Positions 5,315-6,604 of a stretch of DNA of 6,604 bases are shown here, one piece after another. The DNA is from Candidatus Cloacimonadota bacterium (lineage in GTDB: Bacteria > Cloacimonadota > Cloacimonadia > Cloacimonadales > JAFGVF01): contig JAFGVF010000107.1 of NCBI GenBank assembly GCA_016938155.1, positions 1 to 6,604 on the forward strand, read 5' to 3'. The number at the start of each line of letters is the position of its first letter. Within the stretch, counting starts at the first letter, position 1. Below the pieces are notes generated by a model that saw nothing but the letters and a program-made list of their open reading frames with translations, had not been told where the DNA came from and did not search any database. The translations under genes were made by a program, and so were the position numbers.

Positions 5315-6604
5315 CTATCCCTGTAATCTTTTTTTAATTTGGAATTGTTGAATTATTGACAACACATTCATTGTCGTCCAATAAAGAACAAGACCTGCAG
5401 GCATACTTTTGAAAATCCAGAACATCATGATCGGCATAACATATAACATCATACGCTGTGACTGAACCATAGCTGCCTGTTTCTCATCAATTTCACCTTT
5501 CTCATTCTGAATCGGCTTGGGTGACATCATCTTCTGTTGTACAAACATCATCACTGCCATAATAATCGGCAGGATATATAATTTATCAGGTTCCGAGAGG
5601 TCGGTAATATAACCGAAGAATCCCGCCTGACGCATATCGAGGGAATAGCGAAGCACATTGTAAAGGGCAATAAAAATCGGCATTTGCAAAAGCAATGGTA
5701 AACAACCACCCAGAGGGGAGACCTTGTTCTCTTTATAGACCTTCTGAAGCTCTTCCTGAAGCCTTTTGGGGTCATTCTTATATCGAACCTGTATCTCTTT
5801 TAGCAGGGGTTGTATTTTCTGCATCTTTTGTCCTGACTCAAGACTCTTATGAGTCAATGGATTTAGGACGATTTTCAGTAAGATTGCAAGAATTATCAGT
5901 ACAATACCGTAATTGGGGATATACTTGTAAAGCCAGCTGAGGAAGTAGGCAAAGACATTGGCAAGAGGTTTCAACCATTTAGCTCCTCGCTCGACCACGC
6001 TCTCCATACCGGCATTAAGTTTTTTTAGTTCGTCTATATCGGAGGGACCGAAATAAAGACGATAATCATCGGAGATTCTTGTACTGTAATCTGCGTTTCT
6101 CACTTTTAAAATAAAAGCGGGACTGTCATTATTCATAAAAGCAGTAATCTGATTGGATGGCACAGCTTTATCAGGAAGTAAACCGATTAGGAAATACTTC
6201 GACCTATTGGCAGCCCAGTCAGTTTTACCCGCATAATCCCTAATCGTCTTCAGTTTACTTAGAGTAAGAGATTCTACGGCATTGTTTATCTGTGCTATGA
6301 ACTTATAATCCATACGCTTATTTTTTACATAGTTTTCCGTATCCTTGATTCCAGAACCGAAATCAATATCATATCCCCTGACAGTAGCCAGATCATTCAT
6401 AGAAATATGCATATCAATGGAATAATCATCGTTTAAGGAATAAACTCTTTCAAAGATACGGGTAAAGTCTTTCTCTAAATAGAAAGTGAGAGTCCGCTCA
6501 TTATCGGAAAACGAATAATTGAAAACAGTCTCTTTAAGGGATGCAAGCCCCTTTTCTTCTAAAAGTGTAATTCCTCCAACATATGTTGAATCGGGAATAA
6601 GTTC
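5315..6604 (-). CDS. yidC: Membrane protein insertase YidC, 5' end outside the window
   Basis: YidC inserts membrane proteins, alone or with SecYEG, in the inner membrane. The frame is open from the stop at 5315 to the window edge (429 residues visible), so the internal ATG at 6412 is not the start. The first roughly 210 visible residues fit the periplasmic beta-sandwich domain of Gram-negative YidC (TYVGGITLLEEKG near the edge). The first transmembrane helix and the start lie beyond the window. The conserved insertase domain follows, with a helix around residues 229-249, the cytoplasmic hairpin with QPLLKEIQVRYKND, NPLGGC-like SPLGGCLPLLLQMPIF, LYILPIIMAVMMF, and the closing MPAGLVLYWTTMNVLSIIQQ. 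Visible residue 244 (codon 5873-5875) is Lys where E. coli has the groove Arg366. The last cytoplasmic loop is longer than in E. coli (PKPIQNEKGEIDEKQ). It is the first visible gene of the four-gene operon. Confidence 0.97.
   Translation of the reverse strand, partial: ELIPDSTYVGGITLLEEKGLASLKETVFNYSFSDNERTLTFYLEKDFTRIFERVYSLNDDYSIDMHISMNDLATVRGYDIDFGSGIKDTENYVKNKRMDYKFIAQINNAVESLTLSKLKTIRDYAGKTDWAANRSKYFLIGLLPDKAVPSNQITAFMNNDSPAFILKVRNADYSTRISDDYRLYFGPSDIDELKKLNAGMESVVERGAKWLKPLANVFAYFLSWLYKYIPNYGIVLIILAILLKIVLNPLTHKSLESGQKMQKIQPLLKEIQVRYKNDPKRLQEELQKVYKENKVSPLGGCLPLLLQMPIFIALYNVLRYSLDMRQAGFFGYITDLSEPDKLYILPIIMAVMMFVQQKMMSPKPIQNEKGEIDEKQAAMVQSQRMMLYVMPIMMFWIFKSMPAGLVLYWTTMNVLSIIQQFQIKKRLQG

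Noticed and set aside
6410..6412. Internal ATG at 6412 as the start of YidC
   Set aside because: The same frame continues upstream to the window edge with clear YidC periplasmic-domain sequence, so the real start is outside the window.

Overview
The window is an AT-rich bacterial segment in which every supported gene lies on the minus strand. Its content suggests the FCB superphylum, most likely Candidatus Cloacimonadota or a relative. The reasons are a secreted gingipain-type (C25) protease followed by CARDB/Ig-like repeats, and a yidC-khpB pair whose KhpB has an unusual Arg/Asp-rich tail. The lineage is an inference from protein style and was not tested by search.

Reading along the minus strand, positions 6604 to 3189 look like one compact four-gene operon. 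It begins with yidC (membrane insertase, N-terminus outside the window). Seven nt later comes khpB/jag (RNA-binding Jag-N/KH/R3H protein). A metallo-beta-lactamase-fold hydrolase starts inside the end of khpB (32-nt overlap), and 15 nt after it comes an unnamed membrane-anchored coiled-coil protein of 150 aa. The yidC-khpB pairing is the classic envelope-biogenesis neighbourhood near the chromosomal rpmH-rnpA region. The last two genes replace the mnmE often found next.

Positions 2591-3188 (about 600 bp) hold no convincing gene but are dense in inverted repeats. They include two tandem 16-nt hairpins just after the operon, a terminator-like hairpin with a T-run that points the wrong way (plus strand) for either neighbour, a 20-bp near-perfect palindrome, and a cluster of short palindromes upstream of the protease gene.

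Positions 2-2590 encode the N-terminal 863 residues of a secreted C25-family cysteine protease. I translated this frame codon by codon and found no stop. It has a signal peptide, a gingipain-like propeptide, a catalytic domain with the His/Cys dyad at gingipain spacing, a post-catalytic Ig-like module and two CARDB-like repeats. The C-terminus, where a sorting signal would lie, is outside the window.

The region looks mostly like ordinary chromosomal core plus one secreted protease. The less explained parts are the intergenic RNA/operator-like structures, the KhpB tail overlapping its neighbour, and the uncharacterised fourth operon gene.
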